A stretch of DNA of 64,000 bases from Streptomyces lanatus (GCF_014655715.1 NZ_BNBM01000005.1:1-64000), one strand, 5' to 3'; shown: positions 24,028-33,109, counted from the first letter of the stretch. Notes: generated by a model from the sequence alone, not told the origin. Numbers and translations: made by a program.

Positions 24028-26253
24028 GTGCCGCTGTACAAGGACGATCCGAAGTCGATCGGCGGGTACCGGCTCGTCGGCCGCCTCGGATCCGGGGGCA
24101 TGGGGGTGGTCTACCGGGGCCGGGCCCGCTCGGGACGCGAGGTCGCCGTCAAGGTGGTGCACGCGCAGTACGCCGAGGACCCGGTCTTCCGCACCCGTTT
24201 CCGCCAGGAGATCGAGGCCGTCCGCAAGGTCAGCGGCGCCTTCACCGCACCGGTGCTGGACGCCGACCCGGAGGCGGTACGGCCCTGGATGGCGACCCAG
24301 TACGTGCCCGGGCCCTCCCTCGCCGCCCGGATCCGCGACGGGGGCCCGCTCAAGGGCACCGAACTGCGGCGGCTGGCGCTCGGGTTGGTCGAGGCGCTGC
24401 GGGACATCCACCGGGCGGGTGTCGTCCACCGCGACCTCAAACCCGCCAACGTCCTGATGGCCGAGGACGGCCCCCGCGTCATCGACTTCGGCATCTCCCG
24501 CGCGGCCGAGAACCACAACACCCTCACCGAGACCGGCCAGATGATCGGCACCCCGCCCTTCATGTCCCCGGAACAGCTCACCGACGCCCGCTCGGTGGGC
24601 CCGGCCTCCGACGTCTTCTCCCTGGGCGCCCTGCTGGTCTTCACGATCACGGGCAAAGGCCCCTTCGACGCCGACAGCCCCTATCTCACCGCCTATCGGG
24701 TGGTCCACGACGCCCCCGTACTGGACGGTGTGCCGGGGCCTTTCCAAGCGATCCTGGAGCGCTGCCTCGCCAAGGAGCCCGCCGACCGGCCCGAACTGGA
24801 CGCCCTGGAAGGGGAGTTCGTGGCCACGTTGCCCGAGACGGGCGAGGACGACCAGGCCACCGTGACGCTGCGCTCGGACGAGGTGGCCATGGTCCGCACC
24901 CGCCCCGCCGAGCCCCCCGGCCGGCGCCGGGTACGCCCCCTGTGGGCCACGGCCGGCACGGTCGGTGCCCTCGCGCTCGGTCTGACGGGGTACCTGCTGC
25001 TCGGGCCCGGGGACGACGGCGCCCCGGCCGGTGCCGGTGCCGGTGCCGCCGCGCCCTCGCGCTGGGCGGCCGTCCCGTCCGGCTGGAAGCCCTGGCAGAC
25101 GACGGTGGACGCCACCGCCGCGCACGGTGTGAAGAAGGGGACGGCCGAAGGGAGCGGACTGGGCGGTGGCCCGGAGTGCCGGCTGTACGAGGGCGCCGTC
25201 TACTGCGCGGGTGACGGTGTCCTGCCGATGCGCCTCGACGGGGCGACCGGACGGACCGACTGGCGGGCCGACGCACTGCCGTCCGGCCGGAAGCAGGGCA
25301 CCTACAACTACTCGGTCCTCGGCGTCGAGGACGACGCGATGCTGGTCCGGCAGGAGCACACCCCCGTCGCGGGAGGTGACTCCAGCATCATGCTCGCCGC
25401 CCTCGACACCGGGACCGGCGAACCGCTTTGGCATCGCACCCTGACCGGCGGTCCCATGGACGCGACGGTCTCCGGCGGGCTCGTGGTCATGCCGGCCGGC
25501 GGCGAAGGCGCGGTGACCGCCCGCTCGCCGCGCACCGGCGCCGTGCGCTGGACGGCGACGCTGCCGGCCGGGCAGTACTGCGACCCGACCGGCGTCGGCG
25601 CGGACCTCCTCCTGCGGTGCGGCCCGGAGATGGCACCCTCCAAGGAGGCACTGCTCCTGACACTGGACCGGACGGACGGCACGGCACGCCGTCTGGCGGT
25701 GCCCAATCGCGGCAGACTCGTCGGGTCGTACGACGGCCGCCTGCTCTTCCTCGACCTGGCCGAGGACGAGCAGGGGAACGTGTCGGGGGACGGCGCCCAG
25801 GGGCCGTTCTCCCTGATCCGGCTGATCGACCCGGACACCGGTGAGGCCCGTTCGACAAAGCTGGCGGAGGAGTTCGAGGGCCGGGTCACGCTGGCGGACG
25901 GCACGCTGTGGTTCGTCACGTCCTCCGGCCAGGTGACCGCCGCCTCGGCCCGGACGGGCGAGCGGCTGTGGCAGACCCGGACCAGCCTGGAGCAGCCCAG
26001 CGGAGTGACGTACGACCCGCGCGCCCGCGTGGTCTACCTGGCCAGCGCGAGCGGCCGGGTCGCCGCCCTCGACACGAAGAAGGGCACACCGCTGTGGGAG
26101 ACCCTGCCGCGCGCTCAGCGGGTGACGAGCCAGGGAGGCCTCTCGCAGACCGAGGTGCTGCTCCACAAGGGCGCCCTGGTGGTCGCCACCCCGGACGGCG
26201 ACGTCTTCACCCTCGACCCCGCCCACCCCGACCGGAAACCCGTGTCGGGGTGA
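24028..26253 (+). CDS. Ser/Thr protein kinase with extracellular PQQ-like beta-propeller
   Basis: 741 residues. The cytoplasmic kinase domain (~10-270) has all key motifs: GSGGMGVVYRG (P-loop), VAVKVV lysine, HRDLKPANVLM, IDFGIS and GTPPFMSPEQL. One membrane span follows near 303-330. The outer domain (~350-741) contains repeated blades of the PQQ type, such as AALDTGTGEPLWHRTL, TARSPRTGAVRWTATL and AALDTKKGTPLWETL. Such propellers are thought to sense ligands or act as scaffolds. The start is GTG at 24028 after GGGGGAGGGG. Signal and targets are unknown. Confidence 0.92.
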   Translation: MPLYKDDPKSIGGYRLVGRLGSGGMGVVYRGRARSGREVAVKVVHAQYAEDPVFRTRFRQEIEAVRKVSGAFTAPVLDADPEAVRPWMATQYVPGPSLAARIRDGGPLKGTELRRLALGLVEALRDIHRAGVVHRDLKPANVLMAEDGPRVIDFGISRAAENHNTLTETGQMIGTPPFMSPEQLTDARSVGPASDVFSLGALLVFTITGKGPFDADSPYLTAYRVVHDAPVLDGVPGPFQAILERCLAKEPADRPELDALEGEFVATLPETGEDDQATVTLRSDEVAMVRTRPAEPPGRRRVRPLWATAGTVGALALGLTGYLLLGPGDDGAPAGAGAGAAAPSRWAAVPSGWKPWQTTVDATAAHGVKKGTAEGSGLGGGPECRLYEGAVYCAGDGVLPMRLDGATGRTDWRADALPSGRKQGTYNYSVLGVEDDAMLVRQEHTPVAGGDSSIMLAALDTGTGEPLWHRTLTGGPMDATVSGGLVVMPAGGEGAVTARSPRTGAVRWTATLPAGQYCDPTGVGADLLLRCGPEMAPSKEALLLTLDRTDGTARRLAVPNRGRLVGSYDGRLLFLDLAEDEQGNVSGDGAQGPFSLIRLIDPDTGEARSTKLAEEFEGRVTLADGTLWFVTSSGQVTAASARTGERLWQTRTSLEQPSGVTYDPRARVVYLASASGRVAALDTKKGTPLWETLPRAQRVTSQGGLSQTEVLLHKGALVVATPDGDVFTLDPAHPDRKPVSG

Positions 26254-26273
26254 GCGCCTGACCCTCGGACGGC

Positions 26274-27458
26274 CTACGGCAGCGCCAGCATCCGCTCCAG
26301 CGCCAGCTTCGCGAACGCCTCGGTCTCCTTGTCGACCTCGATCCGGTTGACCAGGTTGCCCTCGGCCAGCGACTCCAGCGCCCAGACCAGATGGGGCAGG
26401 TCGATACGGTTCATGGTCGAGCAGAAGCAGACCGTCTTGTCGAGGAAGACGATCTCCTTGCCCTCGGGCGCGAAACGGTTCGCCAGCCGCCGTACGAGAT
26501 TCAGCTCGGTCCCGATGGCCCACTTGGAGCCGGCCGGGGCGGCCTCCAGGGCCTTGATGATGTACTCGGTCGACCCGACGTAGTCCGCCGCGGCGACGAC
26601 CTCGTGCTTGCACTCCGGGTGGACGAGGACGTTGACGCCGGGGATGCGGGCGCGGACGTCCTCCACCGACTCCAGGCTGAAGCGGCCGTGCACCGAGCAG
26701 TGGCCGCGCCACAGGATCATCTTCGCTGCGCGCAGCTGCTCGGCGGTCAGCCCGCCGTTCGGCTTGTGCGGGTTGTAGACGACGCAGTCCTCCAGGGACA
26801 TGCCCATATCGCGGACGGCGGTGTTGCGGCCGAGGTGCTGGTCCGGCAGGAAGAGCACCTTCTCGCCCTGCTCGAAGGCCCACTCCAGCGCGCGCTCGGC
26901 GTTGGACGAGGTGCAGATCGTGCCGCCGTGCTTGCCCGTGAACGCCTTGATGTCCGCGGACGAGTTCATGTACGACACCGGCACGACCTGCTCGGCTATG
27001 CCGGCCTCGGTCAGCACGTCCCAGCACTCGGCGACCTGCTCGGCGGTGGCCATGTCGGCCATGGAGCACCCGGCGGCGAGGTCGGGAAGGACGACCTTCT
27101 GGTCGTCGCTGGTGAGGATGTCCGCCGACTCGGCCATGAAGTGCACACCGCAGAACACGATGTACTCGGCCTCCGGGCGCGCGGCCGCGTCCCGGGCCAG
27201 CTTGAACGAGTCACCGGTCACATCCGCGAACTGGATGACCTCGTCGCGCTGGTAGTGGTGGCCGAGCACGAAGACCTTGCTGCCGAGCTTCTCCTTGGCA
27301 GCGCGAGCGCGCTCGACCAGGTCCGGGTCGGACGGCGAGGGAAGGTCGCCGGGACACTCGACGCCACGCTCGCTCCTCGGGTCGGCCTCACGGCCGAGGA
27401 GCAGCAGGGCGAGGGGCGTCGGCTGTACGTCGAGCTCCTGGGTCTGGGCGGTGGTCAC
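26274..27458 (-). CDS. nadA: Quinolinate synthase A
   Basis: A [4Fe-4S] enzyme that condenses iminoaspartate with dihydroxyacetone phosphate to quinolinate, the first committed ring of NAD. The GTG start at 27458 follows AAAGGG and gives 394 residues. FVLGHHYQRDEVIQFADVTG is the N-terminal substrate motif. Cluster cysteines occur in VFCGVHFMAES, NVLVHPECKHEV and TVCFCSTMNRI. No nadB or nadC is adjacent. Its promoter region, shared divergently with the Fe-S carrier, contains an array of CGTC/GACG palindromes, annotated separately. Confidence 0.95.
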   Translation of the reverse strand: MTTAQTQELDVQPTPLALLLLGREADPRSERGVECPGDLPSPSDPDLVERARAAKEKLGSKVFVLGHHYQRDEVIQFADVTGDSFKLARDAAARPEAEYIVFCGVHFMAESADILTSDDQKVVLPDLAAGCSMADMATAEQVAECWDVLTEAGIAEQVVPVSYMNSSADIKAFTGKHGGTICTSSNAERALEWAFEQGEKVLFLPDQHLGRNTAVRDMGMSLEDCVVYNPHKPNGGLTAEQLRAAKMILWRGHCSVHGRFSLESVEDVRARIPGVNVLVHPECKHEVVAAADYVGSTEYIIKALEAAPAGSKWAIGTELNLVRRLANRFAPEGKEIVFLDKTVCFCSTMNRIDLPHLVWALESLAEGNLVNRIEVDKETEAFAKLALERMLALP

Positions 27459-27543
27459 GACACGCACCCTTTCTGTTCTGCGGCTCGCCGGCACCGGGGA
27501 ATCCGGACCCGGCGGGTCAAGCGGGACACCTTCAACGACTTCT

Positions 27544-27613
27544 CGTCGATATGACGCTATCTATCATAACCGGTTCACGTCAGTTTGACGATGGCCATCA
27601 TGTCGATGTGACG
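27544..27613. promoter_or_regulatory. Array of CGTC-N-GACG palindromes between nadA and erpA
   Basis: Three related sites lie in 70 bp. Site 1, CGTC-GATAT-GACG, is at 27544-27556. Site 2, CGTCA-GTT-TGACG, is at 27578-27590. Site 3, TGTC-GATGT-GACG, is at 27601-27613. Sites 1 and 3 also form a direct repeat GTCGATRTGACG spaced 57 bp start to start. The A/T-rich segment TATCTATCATAA between sites 1 and 2 could be a -10 region. This is the 327-bp gap between divergent genes; the rest of the gap shows nothing else clear. Confidence 0.5.
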
Positions 27614-27785
27614 TGAATCCCGGTGACGGGCCCGAGCATTCACGAATGAGGCGTTTTCCGCTCCGGGCGCCGTGTGCGAGCATGAAGAAGGACCGAAAGA
27701 CAAGCATCCGGCCCGGAATGAATCCGCCGACCCGCCGGTTGCAAGAGTCGGCAAGCAGTCTCCGTACAACCCGGGAGAGATGTAG

Positions 27786-28142
27786 ATGTCCGTATCGGAC
27801 GAGACCAGCACCGCCACCGACGGCATCATTCTGAGCGAAGCCGCCGCGGCCAAGGTGAAGGCCCTGCTCGACCAGGAAGGCCGTGACGACCTCGCCCTGC
27901 GCGTGGCCGTCCAGCCCGGTGGCTGCTCGGGCCTGCGCTACCAGCTCTTCTTCGACGAGCGTTCCCTCGACGGCGACGTCGTCAAGGACTTCGGCGGTGT
28001 CAAGGTCGTCACCGACCGCATGAGCGCTCCGTACCTGGGTGGCGCGTCCATCGACTTCGTGGACACCATCGAGAAGCAGGGCTTCACGATCGACAACCCG
28101 AACGCGACGGGTTCCTGCGCCTGCGGCGACTCCTTCAACTGA
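27786..28142 (+). CDS. erpA: A-type iron-sulfur carrier (ErpA/IscA/HesB family)
   Basis: 118 residues, normal length. It carries and inserts Fe-S clusters into apo-proteins. The three conserved cysteines are in PGGCSGLRYQ and in the C-terminal GSCACGDSFN. FFDERSLDGDVVKDFGGVKV is the family mid-section. The start ATG follows GGGAGAG. It is divergent from nadA, itself an Fe-S enzyme, and not far from the respiratory Rieske gene; both are likely clients. A clear hairpin terminator follows. Confidence 0.93.
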   Translation: MSVSDETSTATDGIILSEAAAAKVKALLDQEGRDDLALRVAVQPGGCSGLRYQLFFDERSLDGDVVKDFGGVKVVTDRMSAPYLGGASIDFVDTIEKQGFTIDNPNATGSCACGDSFN

Positions 28143-28160
28143 GTCCCGCCCACACGCGGA

Positions 28161-28195
28161 AAGGCGGCGACCCCCTCCGACGGGGCCGCCGCCTT
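28161..28195 (+). terminator. Hairpin terminator after erpA
   Basis: A 9-bp outer stem AAGGCGGCG (28161-28169) pairs with CGCCGCCTT (28187-28195), and an inner CCCC/GGGG pairing extends it. It lies 18 bases after the erpA stop and before the convergent membrane-protein gene. Confidence 0.85.
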
Positions 28196-28212
28196 CCCAT
28201 GTCCGAGGGCTC

Positions 28213-29982
28213 CTACCGGGCCCCGGACGTCTCCGGAAGCCGGGCGCCCGGCTTCTCCAGCGGGATCCGCTGACCGTCCGTGCCCACGACCTTGCGGTCC
28301 CCGAGCGGCTCGTCCAGCCGTACGGTCTCGTGGAACAGCTTGGCGATCAGGATGCAGACCTTGTCCGGCTGAGAGGTCTCGGTCACCCGGACGGTCACCT
28401 CGCCACCGCTCTCGCTCGCCTTCACGTCGTACTTGGCGCACACACCGCCGGTGAAGGCCACGGTCAGCTCGCTGCCCTCGGCCGTGTAGCCGTCCACCGT
28501 CACATTCCGGGTGATCGGCGACGAGGTCGGCTCGTCGTCCTTCGGCCCGGACGGCCGCGGGCTCGGCTCACCGGACGGCTCCTGCGACGGCGTGGCCGAG
28601 GCCAGGTACTTCGGGTCGATCGCCGGATACGTCACCGTGAAGCTGTCCCGCGCACCCTGCGACCGCACCTCGAACAGCCAGGACGGCACCAGCGCCTGCC
28701 GCGCGTCCACATACTGTGAGGCCAGCCCGAACACCGCCTTCTCCACGGTGATCGTGTCCTGCTCCGGCGGCGTACCCGTCGACCCCGACGCCGACATCGA
28801 CGCCTCCGCACCGCAGGGCGCCTCCAGCCGGTCCTTCAGCGGTACGGGACTGGCGCAGCCGCCGATGCCCATGCGCTGCCCGGCCCCGGGCGCCGCGTTC
28901 ATCAGCCCGAGCGTCTTCTCCGCGTCCAGCACGGGGTACGTGTCACCCTTCGCCGGCGCCTTCAACTGGCCGCTTCCGCCGACCACTTCGCCCTGGGCGT
29001 CCACGGTGACCCCGGTCGTCCAGCCGTAGGTGGGCAGTCCGCCCACCACCGGGTCGGCATTCACCACCCGCTGGGCGCCCATGATCTGGCTCGCGTCGAG
29101 CTTCGCGTCGTCCTGACCCACCGCCTTGAGCACCGGCGCGGCGGCCTTCTTCGCGACGGCCTCGCTCACCGGGTCACCGGCGGGGTCGGCCGGGGTCTTC
29201 GCACAGACGGTGGTGCTCCGGCAGTTGTCCGTGCCGGGCGCGTACCGGTAGAAGGTCCAGGTCCCCGGTGCCTGCTTGTTCACCTGGAGACTGGGCCCGG
29301 CGCCGTCCGACGCCCCGACCTTCCACGTCTCTCCCTGCGCCACCGGCTTCCCGTCCACCCCGAGCGCCTCGGCCAGCCGCGCCACCTCGGCCGCCCCGAC
29401 CTCGCCCCCGGCCCGGTACACCGCCGCCGACCCGGGCCCGTCCGGCAGTTCGCCGTCGGCCTTGTAGGTGGCGCCGTACGGGTTGGGCTCCCCGGGCGCG
29501 ATACCGCCGGTACCGCTCGTTCCGCCCTCGGTGAAGCCGTCGAGGTGCAGCAGCGGGGGAATGTCACCGCCGGACGCCCCGGACGCCGTACCGCCGTCCG
29601 ACCCACCGGAGGTGTTCGCGGCGAGCCAGGCCCCACCGCCGCCGACGAGCAGCACCGCGGCCGCGGCGACGGAGGCGATGAACGCGGGGGAGCGGCGCCG
29701 GGCACCATCACGGTCCCCGACCGGGGCCGGGCCGTCCTGGACGGCCTCGTGGACCTCGACGGGCTCGGCCTCGGCCTCGGCGTCGGACTCAGCCTCGGCT
29801 TCGGCCTCGGCCTCGGCGGGAGCTTCCCGGGCCTCGTCGGCCTCATCGGCCTCGTGGGACCCCTGAGCCTCCTGAGCCTCCGCGTCGCCCTCGGCCCCGA
29901 CGTCACCCTTCTCCGCCCGCGCCTCCTCAGCCTCCCTGCCGGAGGCACCCGCGTCGTCGTTGTCGGGTCGCTCGGTGTTCAC
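28213..29982 (-). CDS. Single-span membrane protein with acidic repeat tail and large extracytoplasmic domain
   Basis: 589 residues. GTG at 29982 is chosen because GGAGC precedes it and the product starts MNTERPDNDDAG. Residues 1-~100 are a very acidic, low-complexity cytoplasmic tail with EA-type repeats encoded by a hexamer tract at about 29765-29830. One membrane span follows (FIASVAAAAVLLVGGGGAWL). The outer ~440 residues are largely beta-rich, with cysteines that may form disulfides (CRSTTVCAK) and a proline-rich linker (PSQEPSGEPSPRPSGPKDDE). I do not recognise a characterised domain. It is convergent with erpA. Confidence 0.75.
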   Translation of the reverse strand: MNTERPDNDDAGASGREAEEARAEKGDVGAEGDAEAQEAQGSHEADEADEAREAPAEAEAEAEAESDAEAEAEPVEVHEAVQDGPAPVGDRDGARRRSPAFIASVAAAAVLLVGGGGAWLAANTSGGSDGGTASGASGGDIPPLLHLDGFTEGGTSGTGGIAPGEPNPYGATYKADGELPDGPGSAAVYRAGGEVGAAEVARLAEALGVDGKPVAQGETWKVGASDGAGPSLQVNKQAPGTWTFYRYAPGTDNCRSTTVCAKTPADPAGDPVSEAVAKKAAAPVLKAVGQDDAKLDASQIMGAQRVVNADPVVGGLPTYGWTTGVTVDAQGEVVGGSGQLKAPAKGDTYPVLDAEKTLGLMNAAPGAGQRMGIGGCASPVPLKDRLEAPCGAEASMSASGSTGTPPEQDTITVEKAVFGLASQYVDARQALVPSWLFEVRSQGARDSFTVTYPAIDPKYLASATPSQEPSGEPSPRPSGPKDDEPTSSPITRNVTVDGYTAEGSELTVAFTGGVCAKYDVKASESGGEVTVRVTETSQPDKVCILIAKLFHETVRLDEPLGDRKVVGTDGQRIPLEKPGARLPETSGAR

Positions 29983-30126
29983 CGCATCGCTCCTTCGGCC
30001 GCGCACATGTCCCATGACCCTGACCCGACCCTGTCAAAAGGCCGGTCCACCGGGTCGTATCCCGCATCCCCTTTACGGGGGACGCCGATGGGACGCAGCG
30101 GGGGAGCGCACGGTTCCCTGGCGCGC

Positions 30127-30336
30127 TCAGTCGCCGTAGTCGGACATCGCCTCCAGCAGCCGCGCCGACCTCGGCGGCACCTTGACCCCGTGGATGCGTG
30201 AAGGGGACACCGGACGGGAAAGGACACGATCGGGAACGGCCCAGTGCGGAGCCATCCGCGCGCAGTCACCCAGCAGGGAAGCCAGGCCGACCTCCGGGTC
30301 GGCCGGAGCGGGCGCGCGGACCTCGAATTTCGTCAT
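30127..30336 (-). CDS. Small hypothetical protein
   Basis: 69 residues, MTKFEVRAPAPADPEV at the start and LLEAMSDYGD at the end. No cysteine pair, signal peptide or membrane span is visible. Codon bias is compatible with coding, but the ribosome binding site is weak. It lies between two larger genes, divergent from adoK. I do not recognise a family, and it could be spurious. Confidence 0.5.
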   Translation of the reverse strand: MTKFEVRAPAPADPEVGLASLLGDCARMAPHWAVPDRVLSRPVSPSRIHGVKVPPRSARLLEAMSDYGD

Positions 30337-30467
30337 AGCGGCACCGTATGCACGTCGGAGCCGGTGAAGAAAGATCTACTATCGGGTATTTTTGACTGCT
30401 TCTGCGTCCCGGTCACGAACGGTAGCGTGGAATGTCAATCAAACCTCCCCGCAGGAGACTCCACGCC

Positions 30468-31442
30468 GTGCGCATCGCAGTCACCGGCTCCATCGCCACC
30501 GACCACCTCATGACCTTCCCCGGCCGCTTCGCCGACCAGTTCGTCGCGGACCAGCTGCACACGGTCTCGCTCTCCTTCCTGGTCGACAACCTGGACGTAC
30601 GCCGGGGCGGCGTAGGCGCGAACATCGCCTTCGGCATGGGCCAGCTGGGCACGAACCCGATCCTGGTCGGCGCCGCGGGCTCCGACTTCGACGACTACCG
30701 GGCCTGGCTGGACCGGCACGGCGTCGACACCGGCTCGGTCCGTATCTCCGAGACCCTGCACACCGCGCGCTTCGTCTGCACCACCGACGCGGACCACAAC
30801 CAGATCGGCTCGTTCTACACGGGTGCGATGAGCGAGGCCCGCCTGATCGAGCTGAAGACCGTCGCGGACCGTGTCGGCGGCCTCGACCTGGTCCTCATCG
30901 GCGCCGACGACCCCGAGGGCATGCTCCGCCACACCGAGGAGTGCCGCTCCCGCCAGATCCCGTTCGCCGCCGACTTCTCCCAGCAGATCGCCCGTATGGA
31001 GGGCGAGGAGATCCGGATACTGCTGGACGGGGCGACCTACCTGTTCTCGAACGAGTACGAGAAGGGGCTCATCGAGTCCAAGACCGGCTGGTCGGACGAG
31101 GAGATCCTGTCCAAGGTCGGCCACCGCATCACGACCCTCGGCTCGCGCGGCGTACGCATCGAGCGGCGGGGCGAGGACCCGATCGAGGTCGGCTGCGCCG
31201 AGGAGGAGCGCAAGGCGGACCCGACGGGTGTCGGTGACGCGTTCCGCGCGGGGTTCCTGTCCGGGCTCGCGTGGGGGGTCTCGCTGGAGCGGGCCGCGCA
31301 GGTCGGGTGCATGCTGGCGACTCTCGTCATCGAGACGGTGGGGACGCAGGAGTACCAGCTGAAGCGGGTGCACTTCATGGACCGGTTCACCAAGGCGTAC
31401 GGGCATGACGCGGGCGAAGAGGTCCGGGCCCATCTGAGCTGA
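30468..31442 (+). CDS. adoK: Adenosine kinase (PfkB/ribokinase family)
   Basis: Phosphorylates adenosine to AMP for purine salvage. It is 324 residues from the GTG at 30468, which follows AGGAG. The start MRIAVTGSIATDHLMTFPGR, the VDNLDVRRGGVGANIAFGMG glycine motif and the catalytic DPTGVGDAFRAGFLSG match the ribokinase fold. The sequence closely parallels, as I recall it, the M. tuberculosis adenosine kinase Rv2202c (GSIATDHLM, SFYTGAMSEAR, LGSRGVRI). General PfkB sugar kinase is the fallback call. It is convergent with the cysteine desulfurase fusion. Confidence 0.88.
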   Translation: MRIAVTGSIATDHLMTFPGRFADQFVADQLHTVSLSFLVDNLDVRRGGVGANIAFGMGQLGTNPILVGAAGSDFDDYRAWLDRHGVDTGSVRISETLHTARFVCTTDADHNQIGSFYTGAMSEARLIELKTVADRVGGLDLVLIGADDPEGMLRHTEECRSRQIPFAADFSQQIARMEGEEIRILLDGATYLFSNEYEKGLIESKTGWSDEEILSKVGHRITTLGSRGVRIERRGEDPIEVGCAEEERKADPTGVGDAFRAGFLSGLAWGVSLERAAQVGCMLATLVIETVGTQEYQLKRVHFMDRFTKAYGHDAGEEVRAHLS

Positions 31443-31467
31443 TCGGCCGGCTGCGGAGAAGGGGCGT

Positions 31468-32844
31468 TCAGGTCGCCCGGCGCACGATGTACGCCGTCCC
31501 CTTCTCCGCCGGCTCCTCACCCACGTACTCCTGCCCCCGCATCTCGCACCACGCCGGGATGTCCAGGCGGGCCGCCTCGTCGTCGGCGAGGATCCGGACC
31601 AGGCCGCCGACCGGCACATCCCCGATGACCTTGGCGAGTTCGATGACCGGGATCGGGCACAGCTTGCCGAGGGAGTCCACCACCAGCACGTCGTCCTGTA
31701 CGACCGTCTCCGCGACCGGCGCCCCCAACTTCTCCCGCACCCCCGCGACAGCCCCCGGCAACACCTCCAGGAACCGCTCGACATCGTCCTCGGCGGCCCC
31801 CAGCGGCAACGAGACCCGCACATTCCCCTCGCTCAGCACTCCCATCGCCCTCAGCACATGGCTGGGCGTCAGCGTGCTGCTCGTACAGGACGAACCGGAC
31901 GACACCGAGAACCCGGCACGGTCCAGCTCGTGCAGCAAAGTCTCCCCGTCGACATAGAGACAGGAGAAGGTGACGATGCCGGGGAGCCTGCGTGCCGGAT
32001 CGCCCACCACCTCGACGTCCGGCACCAGCCGAGGCACCCGCGCCCGGATCCGCTCCGTCAGCTCCCGCAGCCGTACCGCCTCTTGGGCCGCCTCCGCCCG
32101 CACCGCCCGCAGCGAGGCCGCCGCCGCGACGATCGCCGGAATGTTCTCGAACCCGGCCGCCCGCCCCGACTCCCGCTCGTCGGCGGGCCCTTGCGCGGCG
32201 AACCGCACGCCCTTGCGCACGACGAGCAGCCCGACTCCGGACGGACCGCCCCACTTATGGGCACTCCCGGTCAACACCGACCAGTCGCCCTCGACCCGCC
32301 CCCACCCGAGCGACTGTGCCGCGTCCACCAGCAACGGCACCCCGGCCTCCCGGCACACCCCGGCCACCTCCACCACCGGCTGCTCGGTCCCCACCTCGTG
32401 GTTGGCCGACTGGAGACAGGCGAGCGCGGTGTCCGGACGGAGGGCATCGGCGTACGCCTGCACACTCACGGCCCCGCCCCGGTCCACCGCCACCTGGGTG
32501 ACCGTCCCCCCATCAGCCTCATGCGTGTCAGCCGCATGGAGCACAGAGGAGTGTTCGACGGCAGACACGATCAGGTGGCGCCCGACCCGCCGCCGCCCGG
32601 CCAACACCCCCGCGACACCCGAGTGGACGGCCCTGGTCCCCGATGAGGTGAACACCAACTCATCGGCCCGGCACCCCACGGCCTCAGCGGCAGCCTCCCG
32701 AGCCGCGTCCAACAGCATCCGCGCCCGCCGCCCTTCCCGATAGAGACGAGCAGGATCGGCCCACCCTTCATCAAGGGAGGCCTGAAGAGCCTGCCGAGCG
32801 ACAGGATGAAGAGGAGCGCTGGAAGCAGCGTCAAAGTAGCCCAC
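31468..32844 (-). CDS. Cysteine desulfurase fused to TusA-like sulfur carrier domain
   Basis: 458 residues. Residues 1-~375 are a class V PLP aminotransferase fold of the NifS/IscS type. The PLP lysine is K197 in GSAHKWGGPSG, and the catalytic cysteine is C320 in SSGSSCTSSTLTPSH. Residues ~385-458 are a TusA/SirA domain with its sulfur-accepting C396 in SLGKLCPIPVIEL. The fusion would pass persulfide sulfur from cysteine directly to an attached carrier, for tRNA thiolation, molybdopterin or Fe-S use. The start is GTG at 32844. It lies upstream of, and divergent from, ctaC. Confidence 0.9.
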   Translation of the reverse strand: MGYFDAASSAPLHPVARQALQASLDEGWADPARLYREGRRARMLLDAAREAAAEAVGCRADELVFTSSGTRAVHSGVAGVLAGRRRVGRHLIVSAVEHSSVLHAADTHEADGGTVTQVAVDRGGAVSVQAYADALRPDTALACLQSANHEVGTEQPVVEVAGVCREAGVPLLVDAAQSLGWGRVEGDWSVLTGSAHKWGGPSGVGLLVVRKGVRFAAQGPADERESGRAAGFENIPAIVAAAASLRAVRAEAAQEAVRLRELTERIRARVPRLVPDVEVVGDPARRLPGIVTFSCLYVDGETLLHELDRAGFSVSSGSSCTSSTLTPSHVLRAMGVLSEGNVRVSLPLGAAEDDVERFLEVLPGAVAGVREKLGAPVAETVVQDDVLVVDSLGKLCPIPVIELAKVIGDVPVGGLVRILADDEAARLDIPAWCEMRGQEYVGEEPAEKGTAYIVRRAT

Positions 32845-32877
32845 ACGGCAACGCTAAACGTCCGGTCACGGCAACGT

Positions 32878-32931
32878 CCTTTTAGGGGCGCGGGGAACTG
32901 TGCGAGCAACCACAACAGACCCGCAGCCGCC
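32878..32931. repeat. Hairpin-headed repeat, copy C
   Basis: Contains CCTTTTAGGGGCGCGGGGAA, then CTGTGCGAGCAACCACAACA and GACCCGCAGCCGC. It lies in the 265-bp divergent gap between the cysteine desulfurase fusion and ctaC. The 5' hairpin arm is degenerate in this copy. Confidence 0.75.
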
Positions 32932-33109
32932 AATCCAGCGAACCCCCCACTCCACTAGGCCCCCCTCCCCGCGAACCCCCGGAGGGCGTCGGCTAGGGTT
33001 TGGTCCGCATAAACATCCAAACCCCTGCCCGACGCAGGGCGGCGACCGACCAGCGAGAAGGCCAGGCCGCAGCCGATCCGCGCGGGCGAGACTCTCGGGA
33101 AGGCGCTAC

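Noticed and set aside
23971..27069. Very long leftward open frame opposite the kinase
   Set aside because: No domains are visible, and it overlaps both the kinase and nadA, whose motifs are complete.
29765..29830. Short hexamer repeats considered as a CRISPR or satellite
   Set aside because: Units are only 6 bp with no spacers, and they encode an in-frame Glu-Ala tail.
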